Source: Antarcticimicrobium sp. (lineage in GTDB: Bacteria > Pseudomonadota > Alphaproteobacteria > Rhodobacterales > Rhodobacteraceae). Taken from it: a stretch of 46,073 nt of DNA. Positions 36,708-44,972 of this stretch are shown here, in pieces. The notes under the pieces were generated by a model. That model saw only the letters and a list, made by a program, of their open reading frames with translations. It was not told the DNA's origin and made no database searches. Made by a program: the position numbers and the translations under genes. Location: NCBI RefSeq assembly GCF_029212575.1, contig NZ_JARGPK010000020.1, positions 1 through 46,073 on the forward strand, read 5' to 3'. Each line of letters starts with the position of its first letter. Within the stretch, counting starts at the first letter, position 1.

Positions 36708-37097
36708 ATGGCCCGCCTGATCCACCTTGTCTTCGCGCTGCTGGTGATCGGCCCGATCCTGATCTGGCTCTGGGCGGCCGCCGGCGTGCTGACGCTGGCC
36801 AATGGCTTCGGCTGCACCATCCACGAAGGCTTTGCCACCCCCTGCCTGATCGCCGGGACCGACTGGGGCGAGGCCGCCTATACCCTTGGCCTCCTGGCCG
36901 CCTGGGGGCCGCTGATCTTCGCCCCGGTGGTGATCGGTTCGGCTGCGCTCTGGGGGCTCTTCGCGCTGGTTCGGGCCTTCCTGCGCCGCCGGGCCCACCG
37001 CGCCTGCCCCCAACCTGACCCCGCGATACCGCGGGGCCAGGATGCGCCCGGTCCGCCGCGTCAGGCGCGGGCAGACCGGGACGGGACCGGCGCGTAA
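36708..37097 (+). CDS. Small membrane protein in the his cluster
   Basis: A 129-residue protein with two clear membrane segments: LIHLVFALLVIGPILIWLWA near the N-terminus and LGLLAAWGPLIFAPVVIGSA later, with a loop between them carrying three cysteines or near-cysteine positions (GCTIHEGFATPC). The C-terminus is basic and Pro-rich. No known family is recognised. It begins 39 bases after hisA on the same strand and may share its transcript. Confidence 0.7.
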   Translation: MARLIHLVFALLVIGPILIWLWAAAGVLTLANGFGCTIHEGFATPCLIAGTDWGEAAYTLGLLAAWGPLIFAPVVIGSAALWGLFALVRAFLRRRAHRACPQPDPAIPRGQDAPGPPRQARADRDGTGA

Positions 37098-37121
37098 TCC
37101 ATGTCGCCGGTCACCTGCGGA

Positions 37122-37367
37122 TCAATTCTCGGGCAGCAGGCCCGCGGATTGCGCGGTCTCCACCTCCGTCATGTCCACCTCGCCGTCGCCGTTCTCGTCG
37201 ATCTCGGCAAAGGTGTCTTCGGTCATGTCCGAAACAGCTGCCTGCAGCTCTTCCAGCGAATAGCTGCCATTGCCGTCAACGTCCTGCTCGGCTGTCAGCG
37301 CCTGTACCGCCAGCGGGCTGGCGATCAGCGCGGCAAGGGCAACCGATTTCAGGGCAAACGTCTTCAT
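37122..37367 (-). CDS. Exported EF-hand protein
   Basis: An 81-residue protein with signal peptide ending PLAVQA (about residue 24) and two EF-hand loops: DVDGNGSYSLEE and DENGDGEVDMTE, each with acidic residues at positions 1, 3, 5 and 12. It should bind two Ca2+ in the periplasm. Start ATG 37367 follows AAGGAGTG. Role is unknown. Confidence 0.88.
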   Translation of the reverse strand: MKTFALKSVALAALIASPLAVQALTAEQDVDGNGSYSLEELQAAVSDMTEDTFAEIDENGDGEVDMTEVETAQSAGLLPEN

Positions 37368-37518
37368 GACAACACTCCTTTTATAGTCAGTTTGTCCGCG
37401 ACTCCCGGACCATCCGGTGAGTCGTGAGCGGACGCTACGCCGGCTTTTCGTTCTCCGCGAGAGGGAAAACGAGGGCCGCCCAAAACACCGGCAAAACATT
37501 GCCATAAAACCAAAAATT

Positions 37519-37538
37519 CCGGGCGGTCCGCCGCCCGG
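37519..37538 (-). terminator. Minus-strand hairpin with downstream T-run
   Basis: CCGGGCGG (37519-37526) and CCGCCCGG (37531-37538) form a perfect 8-bp stem with loop TCCG. On the minus strand it is followed by AATTTTTGGTTTT, a terminator-like run. No minus-strand gene lies upstream; the next gene on that side (37754) is on the plus strand. It could end an unannotated small RNA or act as a leader attenuator for the EF-hand gene at 37367. Confidence 0.5.
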
Positions 37539-37753
37539 CGGATGCCGTGATCGGATCTTTGCCGACCCGCATACCCGCTGCGCGCGACTTCCGGCGCATC
37601 GCCCGCTCTGCCCGCGGCGCCCCATTGACCCGCCGCCCGAAACCGGCCGCCGCCGCTGGGCAGGAAACCCCCCGCCTGAGGCGATCCACCCACTGGCCCG
37701 GCGCTGCGGATCGTGCTCCCCTGTCGCCCGCAAGCACCCCCGTGAGGCCCCCG

Positions 37754-38191
37754 ATGACCGCAGTCCCCCTGCCCCGCCACGCCCGTATCTGGGGCCGCGT
37801 GCAACCGGGCGATTTCCTCGACAATTACACCGTGAGCACCCCGCTCACCCCGCGCGCGGCGCTCGACTTCGCCCTGCGCTCGCCCGCCTGGGTCCGCACG
37901 CTCCTGCGCCTGCGCGACGCGGTGGTGGGCCCCTTCGGCCTCAAGACCGCCGCGGACGACGCCCGAACCGGATTCCCGGTGGAATATGAATGCGACGAGG
38001 AACTCATCGTCGGCATGGACGACCGCCACCTGGATTTCCGCATCACCGTGCTGAAATCCGAAGGCACGGTCCATATCGCCACCTGGGTGCACCGCAACAA
38101 CGCGCTTGGCCGGGCCTATCTCGCGCTGATCACCCCGTTCCACCGGCTGATCCTGCGCAGCGCCATCCGCCGCATCGCCGCCGCCCGATAG
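37754..38191 (+). CDS. DUF2867-family protein
   Basis: A 145-residue soluble protein. Its features are RVQPGDFLDNYTV (conserved DF/Y), an aligned VVGPFGLK, the central GFPVEYECDEELIVGMDDRHLDFRI in pieces, and TWVHRNNALGRAYLALITPFHRLI. These fit the DUF2867 family, related to SRPBCC-like lipid-binding folds, function unknown. ATG at 37754 is the first in frame at the conserved start. It lies 67 bases before hisF on the same strand. Confidence 0.83.
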   Translation: MTAVPLPRHARIWGRVQPGDFLDNYTVSTPLTPRAALDFALRSPAWVRTLLRLRDAVVGPFGLKTAADDARTGFPVEYECDEELIVGMDDRHLDFRITVLKSEGTVHIATWVHRNNALGRAYLALITPFHRLILRSAIRRIAAAR

Positions 38192-38258
38192 GTAGGGCTG
38201 GCTGCCCCCTTTCCCCCCTGCCCCCCCGGCGCTATGAAGGCGGCAAAGGAGCGGCCCC

Positions 38259-39062
38259 ATGTTGAAAACCCGCATCATCCCCTGCCTCGACGTGGCCGAC
38301 GGCCGTGTGGTCAAGGGCGTCAACTTCGTCGATCTGGTCGATGCCGGCGACCCGGTCGAGGCCGCCCGCGCCTATGACGCCGCCGGCGCCGACGAGCTGT
38401 GCTTTCTCGACATCCACGCCACCCATGAAAACCGCGGCACCATGTACGATCTGGTCCAGCGCACCGCCGAGAAATGCTATATCCCGCTGACCGTGGGCGG
38501 CGGCGTGCGCACCCGAGAAGACGTGCGCGCCCTGCTTCTGGCCGGCGCCGACAAGGTCAGCTTCAACTCCGCCGCCGTGGCCGATCCCGATGTCATCGCC
38601 GAGGCCGCCGAACAGTTCGGCAGCCAGTGCATCGTCTGCGCCATCGACGCCAAGACCATCGAGACCGACGACAACGGCGTCGGCACCCGCTGGGGCATCT
38701 TCACCCATGGCGGACGCAAAGCCGCGCTCGACGCCGACGGCAACCCGATCGACGCGGTGGAATTCGCGCGCACCGTGGTGGCCAAGGGCGCCGGGGAAAT
38801 CCTGCTCACTTCGATGGACCGCGACGGCACCCGCGCCGGCTTCAACCTCGCCTTGACCCGCGCCATCGCCGACGCGGTCGACGTGCCGGTGATCGCCTCC
38901 GGCGGCGTCGGCACGCTCCAGCACCTCGTCGATGGCGTCACCGAGGGGCACGCCAGCGCGGTTCTGGCCGCCTCGATCTTTCACTTCGGGGATTTCACCA
39001 TTCGCGAGGCCAAGGACTACATGGCCGCCGCCGGAATCCCGATGCGGATGGAGTTCGCCTGA
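38259..39062 (+). CDS. hisF: Imidazole glycerol phosphate synthase, cyclase subunit
   Basis: A 267-residue TIM barrel that forms imidazole glycerol phosphate and AICAR. The catalytic Asp11 is in [16 protein letters not shown] and Asp in [13 protein letters not shown]; phosphate sites are in LTVGGGVRT and IASGGVG. It works as a complex with HisH. Its stop overlaps the hisE start by 1 base. Confidence 0.97.
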   Translation: MLKTRIIPCLDVADGRVVKGVNFVDLVDAGDPVEAARAYDAAGADELCFLDIHATHENRGTMYDLVQRTAEKCYIPLTVGGGVRTREDVRALLLAGADKVSFNSAAVADPDVIAEAAEQFGSQCIVCAIDAKTIETDDNGVGTRWGIFTHGGRKAALDADGNPIDAVEFARTVVAKGAGEILLTSMDRDGTRAGFNLALTRAIADAVDVPVIASGGVGTLQHLVDGVTEGHASAVLAASIFHFGDFTIREAKDYMAAAGIPMRMEFA

Positions 39063-39376
39063 TGCATATCCTCGATCAGCTCGCCGCCACCATCGCCGAA
39101 CGCGCCGAGGCCGACCCCGACAGCAGCTGGACCGCCAAACTGCTCGCCAAGGGCCCCGAGAAATGTGCCGAGAAATTCGGCGAGGAGGCCGTCGAGGCCA
39201 TCATCGAGGCGGTCAAGGGCGACCGCACCCGCCTCACCTCCGAGGCCGCCGACGTGCTCTATCACCTGCTGGTGATGCTGCAATCGCGCGACGTGCCGCT
39301 CTCCGACGTGCTGGGGGAACTGGCCCGCCGCCAGGACATCAGCGGCATCGACGAGAAGGCCACGCGCAAGGGCTAA
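39062..39376 (+). CDS. hisE: Phosphoribosyl-ATP pyrophosphohydrolase
   Basis: A 104-residue all-alpha MazG-like pyrophosphatase, the second step of histidine synthesis. The metal-binding helix pair is visible as EKFGEEAVEAIIEA and SEAADVLYHLLVML. It is monofunctional, without HisI fused. Overlap with hisF (TGATG) gives coupled translation. The hisI gene is not in the window. Confidence 0.95.
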   Translation: MHILDQLAATIAERAEADPDSSWTAKLLAKGPEKCAEKFGEEAVEAIIEAVKGDRTRLTSEAADVLYHLLVMLQSRDVPLSDVLGELARRQDISGIDEKATRKG

Positions 39377-39455
39377 CCGCTCCTCCCGCCTCAATGCTTG
39401 ACCTTGCCTCCCGCCGCCGGATACCCAATCCGGGAGAGCGAGAGGGAAAGAGCAG

Positions 39456-40655
39456 ATGAACCACCAACCCGGCGCGCGGGGCGGCCCGCGCCTGCCCGTG
39501 ATCGAAACCGTCAACGCCTTTGTCGCGTTCCTCTTCGCCGCCTCCGCCCCGGTTGCCATCATCCTCGCCGCCGGTGCGCGCGGCGGGCTCAGCGACACCG
39601 ATCTCGCCTCCTGGATCTTTGCCGCCTTCACCCTCAACGGCGCGCTGACCATCGGCATGTCTTACGCCTTCCGCCAGCCGCTGGCGTTTTTCTGGACCAT
39701 CCCCGGCACCGTGCTGGTGGGCGCCGCGCTGCAGTCGCTGTCGCTGCAAGAGGTGATCGGCGCCTACCTTCTCACCGCGCTTCTGCTGCTGGTGCTCGGC
39801 CTCACCGGCTGGGTGCGCGCGGCGATGGCGCGGCTGCCGATGCCCATCGTCATGGGCATGGTCGCCGGGGTCTTCGTCGAGTTCGGGCTCGACTGGGTCC
39901 GCGCCTTTGAAACCGACTTCGCTCTCGTCGCCGCCATGAGCACGGCCTTCTTCGCCCTCACCGCCCTGCCGAGGCTGCAAAAGTTCCTGCCGCCGATGAT
40001 CGTGGTGCTGGTGGTGGGCCTCACGGTGCTGGCGCTGCAGGGCGGCGGCGCGGCCCTGCCCGAGGCCACCGGCCCGGTGCTGGCCCGCCCCACGCTCTAC
40101 ACGCCCGTCTTCTCGCTTGCGGCGGCGCTGGAACTGGTGGTGCCACTCGCCATCACCGTGATCGCGGCGCAGAACGCGCAGGGCATCGTCATCCTGCGCC
40201 AGTCCGGGCACGAACCGCCGGTCAGCGCGATCACCACCGCCTGCGGCGCCGCCTCGGCGGTCACTGCCCTCTTCGGCTGCGTCTCCACCTGCCTCACCGG
40301 CCCGTCCAACGCCATCCTGGTTTCCGGCGGCGCGCGCGAGCGCCACTGGATCGCCGCCGTGCTGCTGGGCCTCTTCGCCATCCTCTTCGGCCTGTTCGCG
40401 CCGCTGGTCACCACGCTGCTGCTGGCCACCCCCGCCGCCTTCCTCGCCACCCTGGCCGGGCTGGCGCTGCTGCGCACGCTGCAGGCGGCGTTCCAGACCT
40501 CCTTTGCCGGCACCTTCTCGCTGGGCGCGCTGGTCGCCTTCCTCGTCACCATGGCCGGGCTGCCGGTCTTCAACATCGGCGCGCCGTTCTGGGGCCTCGT
40601 CTTCGGCGTGCTGACCAGCCTGCTGTTGGAGCGCGAGGCCTTTGCCAAACACTGA
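39456..40655 (+). CDS. BenE-family benzoate/H+ symporter-like permease
   Basis: A 399-residue protein with about 12 membrane segments. Family hallmarks are PMPIVMGMVAGVFVEFGLDW, LVVPLAITVIAAQNAQGI and STCLTGPSNAILVSGG. BenE carriers are proposed to take up benzoate or related aromatic acids with protons; no aromatic degradation genes are nearby, so the substrate is open. A DadA-type oxidoreductase follows after 13 bases. Confidence 0.9.
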   Translation: MNHQPGARGGPRLPVIETVNAFVAFLFAASAPVAIILAAGARGGLSDTDLASWIFAAFTLNGALTIGMSYAFRQPLAFFWTIPGTVLVGAALQSLSLQEVIGAYLLTALLLLVLGLTGWVRAAMARLPMPIVMGMVAGVFVEFGLDWVRAFETDFALVAAMSTAFFALTALPRLQKFLPPMIVVLVVGLTVLALQGGGAALPEATGPVLARPTLYTPVFSLAAALELVVPLAITVIAAQNAQGIVILRQSGHEPPVSAITTACGAASAVTALFGCVSTCLTGPSNAILVSGGARERHWIAAVLLGLFAILFGLFAPLVTTLLLATPAAFLATLAGLALLRTLQAAFQTSFAGTFSLGALVAFLVTMAGLPVFNIGAPFWGLVFGVLTSLLLEREAFAKH

Positions 40656-40668
40656 AAGGGGCGCAGCC

Positions 40669-41916
40669 ATGCCGGACTTCGACATCGCCGTGATCGGCGC
40701 CGGGATCGTCGGAACCTCCACCGCGCTCTGGGCAAGGATGCGCGGCCACCGGGTGCTGCTGGCCGACCCCAATCCGCCCGGCTCGGGCACCAGCTCCGGC
40801 AACGCCAGCACGCTGGCCACCTATGCCTGCCTGCCGGTCAACGACCCCTCGGTGCTGACCGGCCTGCCGAAACTGATGGTCAGCCGCGACAGCCCGCTGG
40901 CGGTCTCCTACGTCCACGCCCTGCGCAACCCGCGCTGGATGCTGTCGTTCCTGGCCAATTGCCGCGCCGCCCGCTCCCGCGCCATCGCCGGGCATCTGGC
41001 CGATCTGCTGAGCCACGCCGACGCCGGGCTGAACCCGCTGATCGCCGAGGCCGGGGCCGAGGATCTCGTCGTCGCGCGCGGCCAACTCTCGATCTGGTCC
41101 ACCGACGCGGGCGCCGAGGGGGCCGAAGCCGGCCTTGCCCTGCGCCAACAGCTCGGCATCCCCTTTACCGAACTCTCCCCGGAGCAGGCCCGCGAAATGG
41201 AGCCCGGTCTGCGCCTGCCCATCGAACGCGCGGTGCATTTCCCCGCCGCCCGCCATATCCGCGACCCCGAGGAGCTGGTGCGCCGGATGCACGCCCGGTT
41301 CCTCCAGCTTGGCGGCACATGGCGGCAATCCACCGTCACCAGAACCCGCGCCCAGGACAGCGGGGTCGAGATCACCCTCGACGACAGCACCTTTACCGCC
41401 GGGCACGCGGTGCTGGCCGCCGGCGCCTTCTCCAGACGCATCAAGGGCGCCGGCGCCGAACGCCTGCCGCTGGGCACCGAGCGCGGCTATCACCTGCTCT
41501 ACGCCGGCGAGGCCGCCCGCGTCACCCGCCCGGTCGGCTGGGGCGAGGGCGGCTTTTACGCGGTGCCGATGGCGCGCGGGCTGCGGCTGGCCGGCACGGT
41601 CGAGATCGCCGCGCTGGACGCGCCCGAGAACGCCGGGCGGCTGGGCTACATCGCTCGCAAGGGGGCCGAGATGCTGGGCCCCCTGCCCGCGCCCGACAGC
41701 CATTGGCTGGGCTTTCGCCCGACCATGCCCGACGCGCTGCCCGTGATCGGCCCCAGCCCGGCCTCGGAACGGATCATCCACGCCTTCGGGCACCAGCACC
41801 TCGGCCTCACGCTCGGCGGGATCTCGGGGCGTATCGTCACCGACCTGGCCGAGGGGCGCCAACCCAACCTCGACATCACCCCGTTCCGCCCGGACCGCAG
41901 CTTCGCGCCGCTGTAA
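40669..41916 (+). CDS. FAD-dependent oxidoreductase, DadA (D-amino acid dehydrogenase) type
   Basis: A 415-residue protein with the dinucleotide-binding fold GAGIVGTSTALWARM (GxGxxG) and the DAO-type segment SGNASTLATYACLPVNDPSVL. The C-terminal FAD-binding stretch is FGHQHLGLTLGGISG. It resembles DadA-like FAD amine oxidases that deaminate D-amino acids or related amines; the real substrate is unknown. Start ATG 40669 follows AAGGGGCGC. It may be co-expressed with the upstream permease for import and oxidation of one compound. Confidence 0.88.
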   Translation: MPDFDIAVIGAGIVGTSTALWARMRGHRVLLADPNPPGSGTSSGNASTLATYACLPVNDPSVLTGLPKLMVSRDSPLAVSYVHALRNPRWMLSFLANCRAARSRAIAGHLADLLSHADAGLNPLIAEAGAEDLVVARGQLSIWSTDAGAEGAEAGLALRQQLGIPFTELSPEQAREMEPGLRLPIERAVHFPAARHIRDPEELVRRMHARFLQLGGTWRQSTVTRTRAQDSGVEITLDDSTFTAGHAVLAAGAFSRRIKGAGAERLPLGTERGYHLLYAGEAARVTRPVGWGEGGFYAVPMARGLRLAGTVEIAALDAPENAGRLGYIARKGAEMLGPLPAPDSHWLGFRPTMPDALPVIGPSPASERIIHAFGHQHLGLTLGGISGRIVTDLAEGRQPNLDITPFRPDRSFAPL

Positions 41917-41993
41917 GCGCACACACCGCCGCCCGGCACGGAACCCTGGGTCGCAGGCCCGCTTCGCCCGGACGCAGGCCGGGCCGCGCCCGC

Positions 41994-42052
41994 CTCTCGG
42001 CGATTGCGAGCAATCGCCTGTCGGCAGGGCATTGCAACGCAATGCCCGAGAG
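41994..42052. repeat. Intergenic cloverleaf-forming element
   Basis: The stretch is a contiguous four-arm junction with no unpaired bases at the junction. Outer stem CTCTCGG (41994-42000) with CCGAGAG (42046-42052); arm 1 CGATTGC/GCAATCG (42001-42016, loop GA); arm 2 CCTG/CAGG (42017-42028, loop TCGG); arm 3 GCATTGC/GCAATGC (42029-42045, loop AAC). It lies in the 375-base space between the DadA-type gene and mtfA. I have the impression that similar sequences recur in roseobacter genomes. No open frame covers it in a way that explains its structure. Confidence 0.8.
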
Positions 42053-42291
42053 ACCCTCCCTCCCCGGGAGGGCGCCCCGTCGCCGTTGCGCGCCAAAGCA
42101 GCGATTGGCAGCGCGGCGCCGCGTGGCATCGATCATAAGTGCCGGCGCCCACCCAGGGTCGGGAGCACCCCTCCTTGCGCGGCTCGTCCCCCTCACCCGA
42201 ACCGCAACGTGGTCGCAACTACGCCCGCCTGCGCGTTGATGTGTATCAAACCGCCCGCCGCAGCCCAGCCGCGTCTCCCCGCTTACCGCGC
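42053..42291. other. GC-rich non-coding interval between the cloverleaf and mtfA
   Basis: Beyond the cloverleaf there is a short inverted repeat CCTCCCC-GGGAGG near 42055-42075 and no other gene that I can support. Open frames here are shadows of composition. Confidence 0.35.
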
Positions 42292-43116
42292 CTACCGGCC
42301 CCCCTCCCACGTGACCGGCTCCAGCCGGAACAGCGCCGCCAGTTGCGCATAGATCGCCGGGTCCTCGCGTTCCAACTCCACGGGTTTCTCGAAAAACGCC
42401 TCGACCGCCACCGCAAAGAACTCCTCCGGCCCCTCCGCGCCATAGGCATCCAGAACCGTCCGGTGCCCCATCTGCACCTGCCGCACATGCGCCTCATAGG
42501 CCGGGCCAAAGGCGCGGGCCCAATCCGCGAACCTCTGCTCCGGGTCGAGGATCGGAACCCCGTCGGTATGACCGGAAAGATCGTCGATCTGGTGGGCGAA
42601 TTCGTGAAACACCACGTTGTGCCCGTCCCGGTCGTCCAGCGCCCCCTGCTGGCTGTGCGCCCAGGACAGCACCACCGGCCCCCGCGACCAGCTTTCGCCG
42701 GTGCGCACGATCTCGCGCTCGGTCACCACGTAACCGTTATGCTCGGCCTGCCGCGACTTGAACGCCCCGGGATAGAGCAGGATCGTGGTCAGATGCCTGT
42801 ACCAGGTGTCGCTATTGACGACGAGAAGACAGGCCTGCGCCGCGATCGACAGCCGCATTTCCTCGGTCACCTCCAACCCGTTGCAGCCGACGAAATCGAC
42901 CTGGTCGAGGAACGCGTTGATCTTGCCCTCCAGCTTGCTGTGCAACTGCTGGGGCAGCTTGCGGGTCAGCGGAACCTGCTCGGCGACGATGGCGCGCTGG
43001 TCGTCGGAAAGCGGCGTCTCCAAAAGGGTCTCGCGCCCCCTGCGCCGGGACCAGGTGCGATACCCTAACACGCCAGCCGCCGCGACCAGGAGAACGAGAA
43101 AGATCAAGGGGGTCAT
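42292..43116 (-). CDS. MtfA-family (M90) zinc metallopeptidase
   Basis: A 274-residue protein with an N-terminal membrane anchor (LIFLVLLVAAAGVLGY) and then the catalytic domain. The zinc motif is VVFHEFAHQIDDL (HEFAH) with a downstream EEFFAVAVEAFFE providing the third ligand glutamate. MtfA in E. coli is an aminopeptidase that also binds the glucose repressor Mlc; a Mlc partner is not evident here. An anchor is not seen in E. coli MtfA, but other members of the family have one. Confidence 0.9.
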   Translation of the reverse strand: MTPLIFLVLLVAAAGVLGYRTWSRRRGRETLLETPLSDDQRAIVAEQVPLTRKLPQQLHSKLEGKINAFLDQVDFVGCNGLEVTEEMRLSIAAQACLLVVNSDTWYRHLTTILLYPGAFKSRQAEHNGYVVTEREIVRTGESWSRGPVVLSWAHSQQGALDDRDGHNVVFHEFAHQIDDLSGHTDGVPILDPEQRFADWARAFGPAYEAHVRQVQMGHRTVLDAYGAEGPEEFFAVAVEAFFEKPVELEREDPAIYAQLAALFRLEPVTWEGGR

Positions 43117-43454
43117 GGGCGCCGCTCTGAAAAGGGGAACAATACATCCAAGACCTAGAGATCGGCGCGCCGAAAACAACCGCCGACTCACCCGCCCTTA
43201 ACCGCCGTGACCGCCCCGTCCGTTGCGCAACGGGGCAAAATCCCCCGTTCCGTACAAAATCGTCGACGAATCCCCCGTTCCGCCACTTTGCGTATCTCGC
43301 CTGTGATTCCGAAACGTACAGAACGCCCGGCAAACTCCCCGATCCGCGCGCTCCGCCGCGACGCCCTGCGTCGGCCCGGCCACAACGCCGGGAAATCCCG
43401 CCGCGCAAACCCCCGGCGTTAACCGCCCTTGCGGCCCCGCGCGTTGCGGATGTT
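43117..43454. other. Intergenic region with a palindrome and 14-bp direct repeats
   Basis: No gene is supported on either strand. It contains the perfect palindrome CCGTTGCGCAACGG at 43220-43233 and two identical copies of AATCCCCCGTTCCG at 43239-43252 and 43269-43282, with starts 30 bases apart. The interval lies upstream of mtfA (minus strand), so the sites may be operator or spacer repeats. Confidence 0.5.
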
Positions 43455-43925
43455 TCAAAGCTTGGAGGAGATTACCCCGGTGGCGAAACCGCCCATCCGC
43501 AGCTCGCCGAACAGGCGCTGATACTCGATCTTGGGGCAGCGGTTCTGAATCACCGTGACGCCGCGCGCCTCGGCCTTCGCGGCGGCCTCGGGGTTCTCCA
43601 CCCCGATCTGCATCCAGATCGTCTGCAACGCGGGAAAGGCCTCCAGCGCCTCGTCAACGATGGGCGGCACCGCCTCGGAGCGGCGAAAGATGTCGACCAT
43701 GTCCACATCGCCCTCGATCTCCGGCAGGCTGGCCACAACCGTCTGGCCGAACAGCGTTTTTCCCGCTTGGCCGGGGTTGACCGGCACCACCTTGTAGCCC
43801 TTGAGCGTGAGATAGCGCGCCACGTAATAGCTCGGTCGCACCGGGTTCATCGACACCCCCACCACCGCGATTCGCTTGGTGCGGGTGAGAACCTCTTTCA
43901 GCAGGGCATCGGAATACGCGGTCAT
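43455..43925 (-). CDS. CoA-binding-domain protein (YccU-like)
   Basis: A 156-residue protein with a Rossmann-like CoA-binding fold: RIAVVGVSMNPVRPSYYVARYL at the N-terminus, VVPVNPGQAGKTLFGQTVVASL in the middle and MVDIFRRSEAVPPIVDEAL, PRIEYQRLF-like CPKIEYQRLF at the end. These are typical YccU features; a physiological role is not established. It is co-oriented with mtfA, 338 bases away. Confidence 0.9.
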   Translation of the reverse strand: MTAYSDALLKEVLTRTKRIAVVGVSMNPVRPSYYVARYLTLKGYKVVPVNPGQAGKTLFGQTVVASLPEIEGDVDMVDIFRRSEAVPPIVDEALEAFPALQTIWMQIGVENPEAAAKAEARGVTVIQNRCPKIEYQRLFGELRMGGFATGVISSKL

Positions 43926-43954
43926 GGGTCACCCTATAGCCGGGTCAGCGGCCA

Positions 43955-43990
43955 GAAAAAAGCGCCCAAAGCGAAATTGCTAAGGGCGCT
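43955..43990 (-). terminator. Rho-independent terminator, minus strand
   Basis: AGCGCCC (43961-43967) pairs with GGGCGCT (43984-43990), with an inner AGC/GCT helix, and on the minus strand is followed by six T. It closes transcription coming from the right, from the YHS gene or from a small RNA encoded just upstream. Confidence 0.85.
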
Positions 43991-44078
43991 CAGTGTGGAA
44001 CGAGGGACAGTGAAATGACACGCGGCAGTTCCGGTCCGCGGTCATTGTGTGATTTAGGCACCATTCCACGAAAAAAAA
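43955..44078 (-). ncRNA. Candidate structured small RNA or 3' UTR element
   Basis: On the minus strand, after the YHS stop, there is an 8-T run (44071-44078) and then a long hairpin: outer stem GTGGAA/TTCCAC (44069-44064 with 44000-43995), inner stem AATGACCGCGG with CCGCG(T)GTCATT around 44046 and 44014, followed at once by the terminator at 43955-43990. Two strong stems and a T-tailed terminator in 120 bases look like a small RNA. No promoter was found, so processing from the YHS transcript is also possible. Confidence 0.4.
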
Positions 44079-44110
44079 GGGATGCTCGCATTTTCGTGAG
44101 AATTTCGCCC

Positions 44111-44554
44111 CTACCGCCCCAGCGGCCCCGGCCAATTTGCATCGCTCAACACAATATATTGTGCCGGATCTTGCAGCCAAACCTTCATGTAGGTGTGATT
44201 GTGGATCAGGTACAATTTCCCATCCACGATCTTCCACGCCTCCGGATTTGTCCCCGAGGCCTGTCCCTTCGACATCGCAAAGGCACAGTACCCGCCGTAC
44301 TGCGGCGCATAAGCCCTTGGATTCGCTTCGAAAATCTCACGGTTTTTCCGGGTCGCGAACAACCAGACCGCCCCCTTCCACATCACCGCAAAATCCGGCC
44401 GCCCCTGCACCGCCCCCCCCTCCGTGAAATACGCCACCGTGTCATACCCCCCAATCGCCACCCCCTGCCTGGTATAGAATACCGGCATCTCGGCCAGCGC
44501 CATGGAAGGCAGCAGCAGGGAGGCCAGGACAGACAGGAACAAGCGGCGGTGCAT
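44111..44554 (-). CDS. Exported YHS-domain protein
   Basis: A 147-residue protein with signal peptide (LFLSVLASLLLPSMALA). The YHS-type domain includes GGYDTVAYFTEGGAVQG, WLFATRKNREIFEANP, and YCAFAMSKGQ. YHS domains bind heavy metals through Tyr, His and Cys residues; here Cys in GGYCAFA and His in LIHNHTYM could serve. Periplasmic. The minus-strand terminator follows. Confidence 0.85.
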   Translation of the reverse strand: MHRRLFLSVLASLLLPSMALAEMPVFYTRQGVAIGGYDTVAYFTEGGAVQGRPDFAVMWKGAVWLFATRKNREIFEANPRAYAPQYGGYCAFAMSKGQASGTNPEAWKIVDGKLYLIHNHTYMKVWLQDPAQYIVLSDANWPGPLGR

Positions 44555-44665
44555 GGCGTTTCGGAAACCGTTGAGGATTGCACCAAAATGCCCTCCGAAA
44601 CCCGGCGTGCAAAGCCCCGCTGACGTTGTTGTGATGGATGCGGAGCGGCGCGTGCCCCGCACGCC

Positions 44666-44941
44666 TCAGTCGAAGATGTCCTCGACCAGGTCCCAGGCCT
44701 CGTCCAGCACGCGGGTCATGAGACCCTTTCTTCGCTCGGGTTTCTTCCGTTTCGCCGGTTTCGGCCGGCGGGACGGCGCAGAGGCCGGTCCGGTAACCTT
44801 GTCGGCGCGCAGCATCTTCAACTCGCGCAACGGCGCGCCGCAGCCCGAACAGCTCAACTCGTGCCGGTCCTTGCCGCTCAGCGCCAGCACCGCGCGGGTG
44901 CCGCAATAGCAACAGGTGGCGATCTTGGGTCCGTGTGGAAT
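44666..44941 (-). CDS. Small zinc-ribbon protein with an apparent AUU start
   Basis: A 91-residue protein. Its N-terminus reads IPHGPKIATCCYCGTRAVLA, then LSGKDRHELSCSGCGAPLRE, giving two CxxC pairs of a zinc ribbon. The C-terminal part is basic (KPAKRKKPERRKG) with a final acidic helix DEAWDLVEDIFD. No ATG, GTG or TTG lies before the first CxxC; a GTG at 44890 would start after it and lose half of the zinc site. The ATT at 44941 has GAGG at 8-base spacing upstream, so AUU is the likely start. Function is unknown; it lies 31 bases upstream of rlmB on the same strand in the reverse direction order rlmB then this gene. Confidence 0.65.
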   Translation of the reverse strand: MPHGPKIATCCYCGTRAVLALSGKDRHELSCSGCGAPLRELKMLRADKVTGPASAPSRRPKPAKRKKPERRKGLMTRVLDEAWDLVEDIFD

Positions 44942-44972
44942 CGGGCTGGCCTCGCGTGTCCGGGTCGGTCGA

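Noticed and set aside
43198-43458. Minus-strand open frames in the interval upstream of mtfA
   Set aside because: They overlap each other in two frames, have repeated short words from the direct repeats and show no protein motif.
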